Shown here: piece by piece, positions 28,326-36,604 of the stretch | Position numbering within the stretch: the stretch's first letter is position 1 | Layout of the letters: every line of letters starts with the position of its first letter | Source: Pseudomonadota bacterium | Lineage (GTDB): Bacteria > Myxococcota_A > Polyangia > GCA-2747355 | Direction: 5' to 3' | Assembly (NCBI GenBank): GCA_016711215.1 | Contig: JADJTL010000002.1 | Span: 186,001-250,000, forward strand | DNA: 64,000 bases | Position numbers and translations under genes: made by a program | Notes under the pieces: model-generated | Told to the model about the DNA's origin: nothing | Seen by the model: only the letters and a program-made list of their open reading frames with translations | Databases searched by the model: none

Positions 28326-29369
28326 ATGAGTCGTTCACCAACAGGTCCTTCGCCCATCGGTCGCGCACGGCGTCGCAAGTCGAGCAGCCCGCTCTGCTGC
28401 GCCCTGGCGCTCGCCCTGGCCTTCGCCGCGGGCGGCAGCACGCCGGCGGCGGCCCTGCCGATGGTGAAGGACAGGCAGGACGGCTTCCAGGACGGGTTGC
28501 CAACCAACCGGGGATTGCGGACTCACCAGGACAGGCTGCGCCAGCGCCTCGGTGACCCGCTGCCTCGTCGTGAGCAGAGCCAGGAATTTCCTGGTCGTCC
28601 TGGACGAGCGATGGCCGAGCCAGCGCGCCACGATCAGGCGCCGTTCAGTCGTAACGCTCGATCGAAGGCGGGCGCGCCAGCTGGCGGCTTGGGCGCCGCG
28701 CGTGGCGGCGCGTTCGGAATCGCTAGCCCCGGCCACCGCCCACTCCGGGTACCCGCTTCGCGCTTCAGCGCGCCTGATCGACGCGCGACCGGCCACGGCC
28801 TAACCTCGGCCGCGAACCGGCTACTACTTGGACGCGACCGTGAACGCGGTGTTCAAGCACGGATTTTCGACCAGCTCCGCCCCGCCGCGAAGCGGCCGCT
28901 GGAGCATGCCCAGCTGCACGCGACCGGGCTGCGGATCCGTGCCCTCACACAGCTCGTGCGGGATCGCCTTTCGTCCGCGGCCGCGGCGATGAACCGACAT
29001 GCCGGGCGGCTAGGTAGCCCAAGTAGAGGGGGACGTCTGGCTACGTTGGACGGTCAACTCCAGGATCAACACGTTCGCTTTCAATACGCCGCCGCCTGCG
29101 AAGGTCGCTGCGATGACATGACGGCCCTTGGAGCGGCATTGCGCGCGCTTCCCGCCAATCGGTCGCCTCGGGACAGGGCTGGCTCTCGATCGCGCCGTGG
29201 TTCCTTCAGCGCTCAGGTGCGCGGCGCCATGCCGACCATGCGGACCATGCCGACCGTGCCGATGGGCGGAGACGCTGCTCGCTTCAGCGGCGAGCTGGCC
29301 GACCTCGCGGGCGACCTCGTCGCGTTGCGGCCCTCCAGTGGCCCTCGCGCTAACGCCACCCTCCAGTGA
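28326..29369 (+). pseudogene. decayed or very doubtful gene starting with a signal peptide
   Basis: The open frame spans 347 codons, but only roughly the first 65-70 look coding. Residues 24-47 (PLCCALALALAFAAGGSTPA, then AALP) form a convincing signal peptide with G/C at nearly every third codon position. After about 28540 the third-position bias moves to the next frame (28552-28803), which stops at 28801-28803; further on, a third frame has short protein-like pieces around 28830-28860 and 29040-29110. No domain was recognised. The pattern suggests an exported protein gene broken by several frameshifts, in a gene-poor patch next to a minisatellite. An ordinary hypothetical protein cannot be excluded. 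Confidence 0.35.
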
Positions 29370-29496
29370 CGCCGACGCTGACCTGAGACGCCTGTGGGCG
29401 GGGTGCCCCCGTGTTGTGGCGCTCCCAGGGGCGGCGCGCTTGGCTCAACGGCGTCCTCGTCCATGCCGCATCCTCGCGCTGTGCTAGATTGCCGCC

Positions 29497-29925
29497 ATGA
29501 CCGAGACGATCTTTGCTCGTATCCTTCGTGGCGAGGTGCCCTGCCATCGCGTCTATGAGGACGCGCAGGTGCTGGCGTTTCTCGACGTCAACCCGCTGGC
29601 GGCGGGGCACCTGCTGGTGATTCCCAAGGAGCCGGCGGTGACGCTCGACGTGCTCTCAGATGACGCGGCGGCCGCGCTCGGCCGCGTCCTGCCGCGCTTG
29701 TGCCGCGCCCTGATCGCCGTCACCGGCGCGCCTGGCTATAACGTCTTGCAGAACAATGGCAGCGTGGCCCATCAGGCCGTGCAGCAGGTGCACTTCCATC
29801 TGATCCCGAAGCCCGATGCGGAGCGCGGGCTGGGGGTGGGGTGGCCCGCCGGCCGGCTCGACGGCGCCGAGGGTGCGACGCTTGCCGCACGCCTCGCTGC
29901 GGCCGTCGCCGCGACCGCGACATGA
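29497..29925 (+). CDS. HIT family nucleotide-binding hydrolase
   Basis: 142 residues. The N terminus (TIFARILRGEVPCHRVYED, VLAFLDVNPLAAGHLLVIPK) and GYNVLQNNGSVAHQAVQQVHFHLIP match bacterial HIT proteins (HinT type), which hydrolyse AMP-phosphoramidates or dinucleoside polyphosphates. The histidine triad H-x-H-x-H reads Q-V-H-F-H: the first His is Gln, while the central nucleophile His is kept. The stop overlaps the ATG of the HAD gene (ATGA), so the two are co-translated. The N-terminal Cys of some zinc-binding relatives is not obvious. Confidence 0.9.
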   Translation: MTETIFARILRGEVPCHRVYEDAQVLAFLDVNPLAAGHLLVIPKEPAVTLDVLSDDAAAALGRVLPRLCRALIAVTGAPGYNVLQNNGSVAHQAVQQVHFHLIPKPDAERGLGVGWPAGRLDGAEGATLAARLAAAVAATAT

Positions 29926-30617
29926 GCGCCCGCGGCAACCACCCGCGGGCGGTGATCTTCGACCTCGACGGGACCCTCGTCGATTCGTTGGCGGACATCA
30001 GCACGGCGATGAACGGCGCGCTCGCCGAGCTCGGCCTACCCGTCCATCCGGCGGCGGCCTACCGCCACTTCATCGGCGACGGCGTCGAGCCGATGGCCCT
30101 GCGCGCGCTGCCACCCGAGCGCCGCGACACGGCCTCCCTCAGCGCCTGCGTCGCGCTTTGGCGCCGACGCTATGGCGACTGCCTGCTCGAGCAAACGCGG
30201 CCTTACCCCGGCGTCAGCGCGCTGATCGACGCGCTGAGCGCGCGCGGCCTGCGGCTGGCCGTGCTCTCCAACAAGGCCGACGACCTGACCCTGCGCATCG
30301 TCGCCGCGCTCTTTCCCGGCGCGCCCTTCGCCGAGGTGCGCGGCGCCCGGGAGGGGGTGCCGAAGAAGCCCGACCCCACCGCCGCTCTAGCCATCGCCGA
30401 GACGCTCGGCGTGCCACCCACGCGCTGCCTCTACGTTGGCGACACGGCGATCGACCTCGACACCGCGCGCGCCGCGAGGATGGTGCCGGTGGGCGTGCTC
30501 TGGGGCTTCCGCCCCGAGCAGCTCCGCGAGAGCAACACGGCCCAGCTCCTCGAGCAACCCGCCGCGCTGTTGAACTGGCTGCCAGGGCAAGCCGAGCTGC
30601 CTGAGGACCCTCGCTAG
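29922..30617 (+). CDS. HAD-superfamily phosphatase, phosphoglycolate phosphatase-like
   Basis: 231 residues from ATG 29922, which overlaps the HIT stop by 4 bp. HAD motifs: I, FDLDGTLVDS; II, AVLSNKA; III, the Lys in GVPKKPDPT; IV, YVGDTAIDLDTA. The helical cap lies at residues about 20-95. The closest well-known family is Gph, which removes phosphate from 2-phosphoglycolate, but HAD substrates cannot be fixed from sequence. Upstream in-frame codons from 29841 are Arg-rich and overlap the HIT gene, so they were excluded. Confidence 0.9.
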   Translation: MSARGNHPRAVIFDLDGTLVDSLADISTAMNGALAELGLPVHPAAAYRHFIGDGVEPMALRALPPERRDTASLSACVALWRRRYGDCLLEQTRPYPGVSALIDALSARGLRLAVLSNKADDLTLRIVAALFPGAPFAEVRGAREGVPKKPDPTAALAIAETLGVPPTRCLYVGDTAIDLDTARAARMVPVGVLWGFRPEQLRESNTAQLLEQPAALLNWLPGQAELPEDPR

Positions 30618-30648
30618 CGGGCCCAACGCGCCCCAGGAAACCTCGCGC

Positions 30649-31185
30649 ATGCCTGGCTTTCCCGTCAAACCCGCCTACGTCGGCGAGCGCGTGCGCATCG
30701 AGGGCGTGGCGCGCCATCCGCTGACCACCTCCGCGCCGGTGGTCGCGCTGGCCGAGGACCGCCACCGCGTGCTCAACCCCGACACCACCGCGACCGCGAC
30801 CTCGGAGCCCCTCGCCGCGCTGCTGCGGCGCTCGGCGCGCGACGTCTGGGCGGTCGGCGACATCGTCGTGCGTGGCCTGGTCCCGCGCGTGTTGCTCGAC
30901 GTCGTCGTCTACGATCTCGAGGCGCGGCCGATCGTCGAGGCCGCGGGCGTGACGCGCGGCCTCGTCGCGCTGATGGACGAGCTCTCGCGCCGCCAGCTCA
31001 CCAGCGCCGCGCTCGAGCCGATTGGTATGGCGCACGGCGGCATCTCCGCCGAGACGCTGGCCCAGGCGCTGCACGGGGCCTGCGCCCACGCCCCCTTCGG
31101 CCTGCAGCTCCAGCTCTGCGATCCCAATCGCTGGCTGCTTCGCGAGGTCCTCGAGGCGCTCGCTGCGCTCGAGCGTCCGCATTAG
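30649..31185 (+). CDS. uncharacterised protein with macro-domain-like C-terminal half
   Basis: 178 residues from ATG 30649, with AGGAAA seven bases upstream. I do not recognise the family with confidence. The C-terminal half follows a macro-domain-like pattern: VGDIVVRG, then TRGLVALMDELSRR, EPIGMAHGGISAETLAQAL (compare the I.TG.GG.....A..L loop of macro domains) and FGLQLQLCDP. The N-terminal half has RVRIEGVARHPL and VVALAEDRHRVLN. The conserved macro Asn for ADP-ribose is not evident. It follows the HAD gene by 31 bp and is probably in the same operon. An ADP-ribose or nucleotide-linked role would suit the HIT and HAD neighbours but is an inference. Confidence 0.6.
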   Translation: MPGFPVKPAYVGERVRIEGVARHPLTTSAPVVALAEDRHRVLNPDTTATATSEPLAALLRRSARDVWAVGDIVVRGLVPRVLLDVVVYDLEARPIVEAAGVTRGLVALMDELSRRQLTSAALEPIGMAHGGISAETLAQALHGACAHAPFGLQLQLCDPNRWLLREVLEALAALERPH

Positions 31186-31254
31186 GCGCCTGCTGAGTTT
31201 TGGGGCCACGCGGCCAGCGCCGCTGGCAGCCGCTGGCAATCGATCGCCGGGCTA

Positions 31255-32493
31255 TCAGTCGGCGGCGACCTGCGGCGCCGGGCCGAAGCGGCGCTCGACA
31301 TAGCTGTCGACCAGGCGCCCGAAGTCGGCGGCGATGCTGGGGCCCTCGAGGGTGCACTGCAACTTGCCGTCGACGTAGACCGGCGCGCGCGGCGCCTCAC
31401 CCGTGCCCGGCAGGCTGATGCCGATATCGGAGTGCTTCGACTCGCCGGGGCCGTTGACCACGCAGCCCATCACCGCGACGCGTAGCGTCTCGACCTGGGG
31501 ATAGCGCGCCCGCCACTCGACCATCTTCTGCTTGAGGTTGTCCTGCACCTCGGCCGCCAGCTCCTGAAAGAGCGTCGAGGTCGTGCGCCCGCAGCCGGGG
31601 CAGGCCGTCACCGAGGGCGTGAAGGCGCGCAGCCCCATCGTTTGCAGAATCTGCTGCGCGACCTCGACCTCGAGCGCTCGATCACCGCCGGGCGCCGGCG
31701 TCAGCGAGACCCGGATCGTGTCGCCGATGCCGCGGGCCAGGAGCGGCGCCAGCGCGGCCGTGCTGGCGACGATCCCCTTGGCGCCCATCCCGGCCTCGGT
31801 CAGGCCGAGATGCAGCGCGTAGTCGTCGCGCTCGGCCAGGCGCTCGTAGACCTCTTAGAGGTCGCGGACGGTCGAGACCTTGGCGCTCAGTACGATGCGG
31901 TCCTTCCCCAGCCCGTAGCCCTGTGCGGCCTCGGCCGAGCGCAGCGCCGAGGCCAGCATCGCCTCGATCATCACCTCGCGCCCGGTCTTCGGCGCGGTCG
32001 CCTTGGCGTTCTCGTCCATCATTTGCGTCAGCAGCTGCTTGTCCAGCGAGCCCCAGTTGACGCCGATCCGCACCGCCTTGCCGTGGCTCACCGCTTGCTC
32101 GATGATCGTGCGGAAATTGTCATCGTGGCGGCGTGCGGCGCCGACGTTGCCGGGGTTGATGCGGTACTTGGCCAGCGCCTGCGCCAGCGCCGGAAACTGC
32201 GGCAGGAGCTGATGGCCGTTGTAATGGAAGTCGCCGATCAGCGGCACGTCGACGCCCGCGTCGTCGAGGCGCTGGCGGATCTCCGGCACGGCCCGCGCGG
32301 CCTCTTCATGATTGACCGTGATGCGCACCAGCTCGGAGCCGGCCCGCGCCAGCGCGGCCACCTGAGCCGCCGTGCCCGGCGCATCGGCCGTGTCGGTGTT
32401 GGTCATCGACTGCACGACGACCGCGGCCGACCCTCCGATCACGACCTGTCCCACCCGCACCGCAACCGCCGCTCGGCGTTGTCCCTGAATCAT
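31255..32493 (-). pseudogene. ispG: 4-hydroxy-3-methylbut-2-en-1-yl diphosphate synthase, interrupted by an in-frame TAA
   Basis: Full-length IspG split by one stop. ATG 32493 has AGGTGGG eight bases upstream. The N-terminal part has VVIGGSAAVVVQSMTNTDT, GSELVRITVN, DFHYNGH and IRIGVNWGSLD-like AVRIGVNWGSLDK. TAA at 31855-31857 follows VSTVRDL, and the same frame then resumes with EVYERLAERDDYALHLGLTE, AGMGAKGIVAS and the 4Fe-4S motifs SVTACPGCGRTT and GCVVNGPGE. Exactly one codon separates the halves, so this is a nonsense change and not an indel. IspG is an essential MEP-pathway enzyme, and TAC or CAA to TAA would be single substitutions. Sequence error or a true lesion with a second copy elsewhere are both open. 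Confidence 0.85.
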
Positions 32494-32781
32494 CGTTTGG
32501 CCCACCTGCTAGGTTCTGACGACCCTGGCGCGAGCCTGACCGAACTCCCCGACCAAGGCAAGCACCGGCCGGCCCGTGGCTGATGGCTGCCGGTCGAGCG
32601 ACCACTGCCATCACGAGCGCCGCAGGCGGGCACCGGACGGCTAGCAAATGCGGGCTGGCGCTCGCGAGGGCCAGCGGGCGCCGCGCGTTGCCGGAAGGCG
32701 CCGGTCCGGGAATTGACCCGCGGGCGCGGGCGGCTCATACAATCCGCACGCCCGCACTGGCGGGACGACCCTCGGTCTGGG

Positions 32782-32787
32782 AAGGAG
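32782..32787 (+). promoter_or_regulatory. Shine-Dalgarno that fixes a TTG start
   Basis: AAGGAG lies seven bases before TTG 32795 of the L,D-transpeptidase gene and supports that non-ATG start. Confidence 0.75.
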
Positions 32788-32794
32788 CTCGCCG

Positions 32795-34789
32795 TTGACC
32801 CGTGCCCGACGCCGCTCCGGCGTGCTGATTGTCTGTCTATTGGCCTGCAGCCTCGGCGCGAGCAGCCGCAGTCCGGCCCAAGCGCCCACCGTCATGGCCT
32901 GGCAACCGCGACCGCCGGAGCAGGTGACCGCGTCGCGGCGCGTCTGGGCCTATCTGGACGGCCAGCGGCGCGCGATGGACCTCGACGACGCACGCCGTCT
33001 CGGCTTCACCATCGTCGATCTGAGCGACGATTGGGCCCCGATCATCTTCTGGCCGCAGACGCCCGGTGAGCGCGACAGCAAGCCGAACGAGTACCTCGAC
33101 GACTACATCGCGCTGGCCAACGACCGCATCGATCTCGACGGCGCCCGACTGCGGCGCGGTCGCCAAAACCACCTGGAGGTCTACGGCATCCCGCCCTCGC
33201 TCGGCGTGCTGCGCCAGCGCTGGCTCGAGGACGAGGCCAAGCCCTGCTTCGCCGCCCTCGACCCGACGGTTTTTCACGACTATCAGGGGCCCGTGCGGGT
33301 CGTTGACGAGGCCGGCAGCGCGCGGCTGCAGCAGCAATATCAGCAGGCCCGGGCCGCCTTCGTGGCCGCGCAGCGCGCGAGCGGCACGCGCAACCTCGAG
33401 CGCCTGCTGCTCGACCCGACCTATCGCCGCACGGCAGCGACCTACAAACGGCTGCAGTGGCAGCGGCGCGCGCTGACGGCGATGCATCAGCGCCTCGCCT
33501 GCGAGGGCCTCTACGAGGGGCGCGTCCCTCAGGTCGCGCCGGGGCAGGTGACCTGGGCCGTGCGCGAGGCCTTGCGCCGCTTCGAGCGCAAGCACAACGT
33601 CTACGGCGCCGGCATGATTCACGAGGACACCGCGCAGGCGCTCGGACGCAGCGCGCGCGAGAATAACTTCGAAGCGCTGAAGCGCGTGATCACCGAGCGC
33701 GCCGTCAGCGCCGCCGGTGTGGTCGAGGATGGCACCGTGACCGCCAGCTATCGCGGCGCGGACGGCAAGACGCAGCGCGTGCAGGACCTCGTCAGCCAGG
33801 TCGCGCAGGCCACGCTGAAGGCGCTCGGCCTGACCGACGCGCTGCGCGGGCTCGAGTTCGTGCGCGAGCCGGGACGCGAGGGCTTCACGCGGCTCCTGGT
33901 CGGCGTGCGCCTGCCGACGCTGCCCGAGTACCACACGCGGGCGATGGACCTCTCGGTGGTGATCGACCGTGGCGACGTCTGGTACGACCTGCCCTTCGAC
34001 GAGCGCGGGGGCCGGCTGGCGCAACCCCGCTCCCGCCTGCCGGCGGTCACGGTCTTTACGCGCTACCGCGACCAGCTCATTCCGCTGGTGCGCTGGCGCA
34101 CCACGATCGGGAGCTGGCAGAAGGAGATGCGCGGCAACGAGGAGTACTACAAGTACAAGGTCTCCGACGTCGGTAGCCGCGTCTGGAAGCATGTCGTTGC
34201 CGGCCCGGTCTGGGTGCCCCCCAAGGTCACCCCTGGCCGCGAGCTGATCAAGGCTGGCGGCAGCGGCCTGCGCGTGGCCCAGAGCGCCTTCGGGCCGGGC
34301 TACGCCTCGGCCTACGGCCTCGTGGCGGCGTTTCACGTCACCGCTGCCGGCGCCGATAACCAGGTGCGGACCCACGGCACCGTCAACTACATGAGCGTCT
34401 TCAGCGGCTTCTCCCACGGCTGCCACCGCCTGCGTAACTTCCAGGCGGTACGGCTCTTCTCCTTCGTGCTGCGCCACCGAAACTTCAAGCGCATCGGCCA
34501 GCTCCGCCTGGCCTATACCCACCGCTTCGAGCACCGCGGCGAGGAGTTTCAGATCAATCTGCACACGCGCGGCTACTACTACGAGCTGACGCCGCCGCTG
34601 CCGGTCAACGTGCTCGAGGGCACGATCCGCGGCACGCTCAAGCAGCCGATCGAGGAGTACGTCAAGAAGCCGTCACAGGTTTATCAGGACGAGCTGCCGC
34701 CGGCCGGCGGACGACCCAAGGGGCCGAGCGGCGCGCCCCGCGGCCACGACGCACCGCATAGCCACATGCAGCAGCAGCAAGCCCTCTAG
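32795..34789 (+). CDS. L,D-transpeptidase (YkuD) family cell-wall protein
   Basis: 664 residues from TTG 32795. A signal peptide (SGVLIVCLLACSLGASSRSP) leads to a long alpha/beta N-terminal region, a peptidoglycan-binding-like helix pair near residues 240-285 (REALRRFERKHNVYGAGMIH) and a C-terminal YkuD catalytic motif, RTHGTVNYMSVFSGFSHGCH, with the active-site Cys and flanking His. It should cross-link or remodel peptidoglycan in the periplasm, or attach a protein to it. The family core is about 130 residues; the large extra region (residues 30-420) is unusual. The tail is rich in Gln and His (SHMQQQQAL). It converges on the repeat lipoprotein gene. Confidence 0.87.
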   Translation: MTRARRRSGVLIVCLLACSLGASSRSPAQAPTVMAWQPRPPEQVTASRRVWAYLDGQRRAMDLDDARRLGFTIVDLSDDWAPIIFWPQTPGERDSKPNEYLDDYIALANDRIDLDGARLRRGRQNHLEVYGIPPSLGVLRQRWLEDEAKPCFAALDPTVFHDYQGPVRVVDEAGSARLQQQYQQARAAFVAAQRASGTRNLERLLLDPTYRRTAATYKRLQWQRRALTAMHQRLACEGLYEGRVPQVAPGQVTWAVREALRRFERKHNVYGAGMIHEDTAQALGRSARENNFEALKRVITERAVSAAGVVEDGTVTASYRGADGKTQRVQDLVSQVAQATLKALGLTDALRGLEFVREPGREGFTRLLVGVRLPTLPEYHTRAMDLSVVIDRGDVWYDLPFDERGGRLAQPRSRLPAVTVFTRYRDQLIPLVRWRTTIGSWQKEMRGNEEYYKYKVSDVGSRVWKHVVAGPVWVPPKVTPGRELIKAGGSGLRVAQSAFGPGYASAYGLVAAFHVTAAGADNQVRTHGTVNYMSVFSGFSHGCHRLRNFQAVRLFSFVLRHRNFKRIGQLRLAYTHRFEHRGEEFQINLHTRGYYYELTPPLPVNVLEGTIRGTLKQPIEEYVKKPSQVYQDELPPAGGRPKGPSGAPRGHDAPHSHMQQQQAL

Positions 34790-34814
34790 CCGGGCGAGGC
34801 CGAGCGCTGACGGC

Positions 34815-35147
34815 TCAGGACGAGGGGGGGCAGAGCCGCAGGCAGCGCGCGAGCTCGGCGTCGGCCTGGCGAAAGCACGCGGTGCGCGCTGGGCGCTGGG
34901 CTGGAGGAACACTGCGACAGCGCTGGTAGGCCTCGGACTTGGCCGCGTAGCAGGCCGCGTTGCAGCTCGCGGTGCTCGGGAGATCCTTGGCGGCATCCTT
35001 GGCGGCATGCTCGGCGGCATGCTCAGCGGCATGCTCGGCGGCATGCTCGGCGGCATGCTCGGCGGAGGCCCGCGCGCAGCCGCTGAGGACCAGTGCGAGC
35101 ACGAGCGCGCCGCCCACGGAAACAATCGACCTGATCATCGGCATCAT
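34815..35147 (-). CDS. small lipoprotein with Glu-His-Ala-Ala repeats
   Basis: 110-111 residues from ATG 35147 or 35144, with GGGGGG upstream. A lipoprotein signal (GGALVLALVLSGC) is followed by five EHAA repeats and two KDAA repeats, then a domain with six Cys (SCNAACYAAKSEAYQRC, CFRQADAELARCLRLC) that could form three disulfides. The repeats are encoded by a 12-bp tandem array and would form a helix with regularly spaced Glu and His. I know no family. The upstream frame to 35240 lacks similarity and would hide the signal peptide. Confidence 0.7.
   Translation of the reverse strand: MMPMIRSIVSVGGALVLALVLSGCARASAEHAAEHAAEHAAEHAAEHAAKDAAKDLPSTASCNAACYAAKSEAYQRCRSVPPAQRPARTACFRQADAELARCLRLCPPSS
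34989..35060. repeat. six copies of a 12-bp unit inside the lipoprotein gene
   Basis: GGCGGCATGCTC occurs at 35001, 35013, 35025 (AGC variant), 35037 and 35049, preceded by a diverged GGCGGCATCCTT at 34989. It keeps the reading frame, so copy-number change would lengthen or shorten the EHAA helix by four residues at a time. Confidence 0.92.
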
Positions 35148-35255
35148 TGGCCCCCCTTCGTCGCTGCGTGCCCCAGCCCCCATTGTACGAGGTCGCGGGC
35201 AGCGCGACCACGGCACCTGCGCCCGCCCCGCCTTCATCAAGCGCGCGAGCGCCCG

Positions 35256-36587
35256 TTACTTCCAGGCCAGTCGCAGCTGTTCGCCCATCGTCGGCGGCAG
35301 GGCGGTCGTCAGGCAGGCGCGCGCCGCCGCGACCTGGTCGGGGCGCACGTAAACCCGCGTCAGCCGCGCTGGCTGGGCGTAGCGCTCAAAGAGCGGCGAG
35401 TACTCCTCGATGCGGCTGACCCGCTGCAGCGCGCGGTTGATCACGAAGATCGGCGGCTGGCGACCCGCCCCGTAGTAGCGGCTGAGGACGCCCTCGTCGC
35501 GGCTGATGAAGAAGTCCACGGCGGCGTGCCGCAGCGCGTCCTGCAAGGCCGCGATCTCGGCGGCGCCATCGGCCGTGTGCAGCTCGAGCAGGCGCCGGTA
35601 GAGGTCACGGGCCACGACGCGGCGCGCCCACGGGTTCGGCGACGCGCGGAGGATCGTCCAGAGCGTGATGTCGTCGCAGGCGACGTAGCGCTCGGCGTCG
35701 GTCGGCAGCGCGAAGGCCTGCGGCTCCTCCTCGATGAAGCGCCCCAGCATCGTGTCGAAGCCGACCGCCGTGTGGTGGTAGTAGACACTGACGAACATGT
35801 GATAGCGGCTGAGCAGGAAGTCCTCGAAGGCAAAGATCGCTCGGTGCGCCAGCGCCAGATGCGCGCGCGCGTCCTCGACGTGCAGCGTCAGGTTGCTGAG
35901 CAGCCACTGCTCATCGAACTTGCCGTAATTGACGCCGGCGTAGAACGAATCGCGCTGCAGGTAGTCCATCCGATCGGCGTCGAGCTCGCCGCTGACGATC
36001 TGGGCCAGCAGCGGCGCGAAGTCGATGCCGCTCACCACCAGCGACGCGGCCCGCGCGGCGAAGCGCGGGCTGATCAGCTGCGCCACGTCGTGGGCGCCGA
36101 GCCCGAGCGGGGCGAAGCGCTGCTCCAGCGTCTGCCTCAGCGGCGAGGCCAAGAGCAGCAGCACCGTGTAATCCTCATGGGTCGCACGCTCGAGCTGCTC
36201 CGCCGCCGTGAAGCAGTCGAGGCCCAACGCGCGGCGCGGCGGCATGCAGTCCTCGGTCGCATGCGAGAGCGGGGCGTGGCCGAGGTCGTGGAGCAGCACC
36301 GCGAGGCGCACGAGCTGGCGCAGGCGGCGGCGCTCGCCCTCGGGCAGGACACCCTCGTCGCCCGGCGCAAACACCGCGTCGAACATCCGCGAGGCCATCT
36401 GCATCGCGCCGAGGCTATGCGCGAAGCGCGTATGCGTGGCGCCAGGAAACGCCTGATCGCCGAAGCCGAGCTGGCGGATGCCGCGCAGGCGCTGAAAGAC
36501 CGGGCTCTCGACGAGCGCGAGCTCGTCGGGGCTGAGCGCGATCGTGCCGTGGATCGGATCGCGAAAGTGAATCGGCTCGGCACGCAC
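35256..36587 (-). CDS. HD-domain phosphohydrolase (dGTPase-like)
   Basis: 443 residues. IHFRDPIHGTIAL opens the protein; HTRFAHSLGA, LLHDLGHAPLSHATED (the HD pair) and LDADRMDYLQRD give the four metal ligands H, HD and D. This matches the SamHD1/dNTPase-like HD family in bacteria (YdhJ-type), which cleaves nucleotides or phosphoesters; the exact substrate is unknown. It starts 17 bp after the miaB stop on the same strand and is probably in its operon. Length and start look normal. Confidence 0.88.
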   Translation of the reverse strand: MRAEPIHFRDPIHGTIALSPDELALVESPVFQRLRGIRQLGFGDQAFPGATHTRFAHSLGAMQMASRMFDAVFAPGDEGVLPEGERRRLRQLVRLAVLLHDLGHAPLSHATEDCMPPRRALGLDCFTAAEQLERATHEDYTVLLLLASPLRQTLEQRFAPLGLGAHDVAQLISPRFAARAASLVVSGIDFAPLLAQIVSGELDADRMDYLQRDSFYAGVNYGKFDEQWLLSNLTLHVEDARAHLALAHRAIFAFEDFLLSRYHMFVSVYYHHTAVGFDTMLGRFIEEEPQAFALPTDAERYVACDDITLWTILRASPNPWARRVVARDLYRRLLELHTADGAAEIAALQDALRHAAVDFFISRDEGVLSRYYGAGRQPPIFVINRALQRVSRIEEYSPLFERYAQPARLTRVYVRPDQVAAARACLTTALPPTMGEQLRLAWK

Positions 36588-36604
36588 GAGCGGCTCCCCC
36601 CGGC

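Noticed and set aside
31855..31857. Selenocysteine or pyrrolysine readthrough in ispG
   Set aside because: The codon is TAA, not TGA or TAG, and the family has no special residue at this position.
32837..34564. Long minus-strand open frame opposite the L,D-transpeptidase
   Set aside because: Antisense shadow of a gene with signal peptide and catalytic motif; no ribosome site or family similarity.
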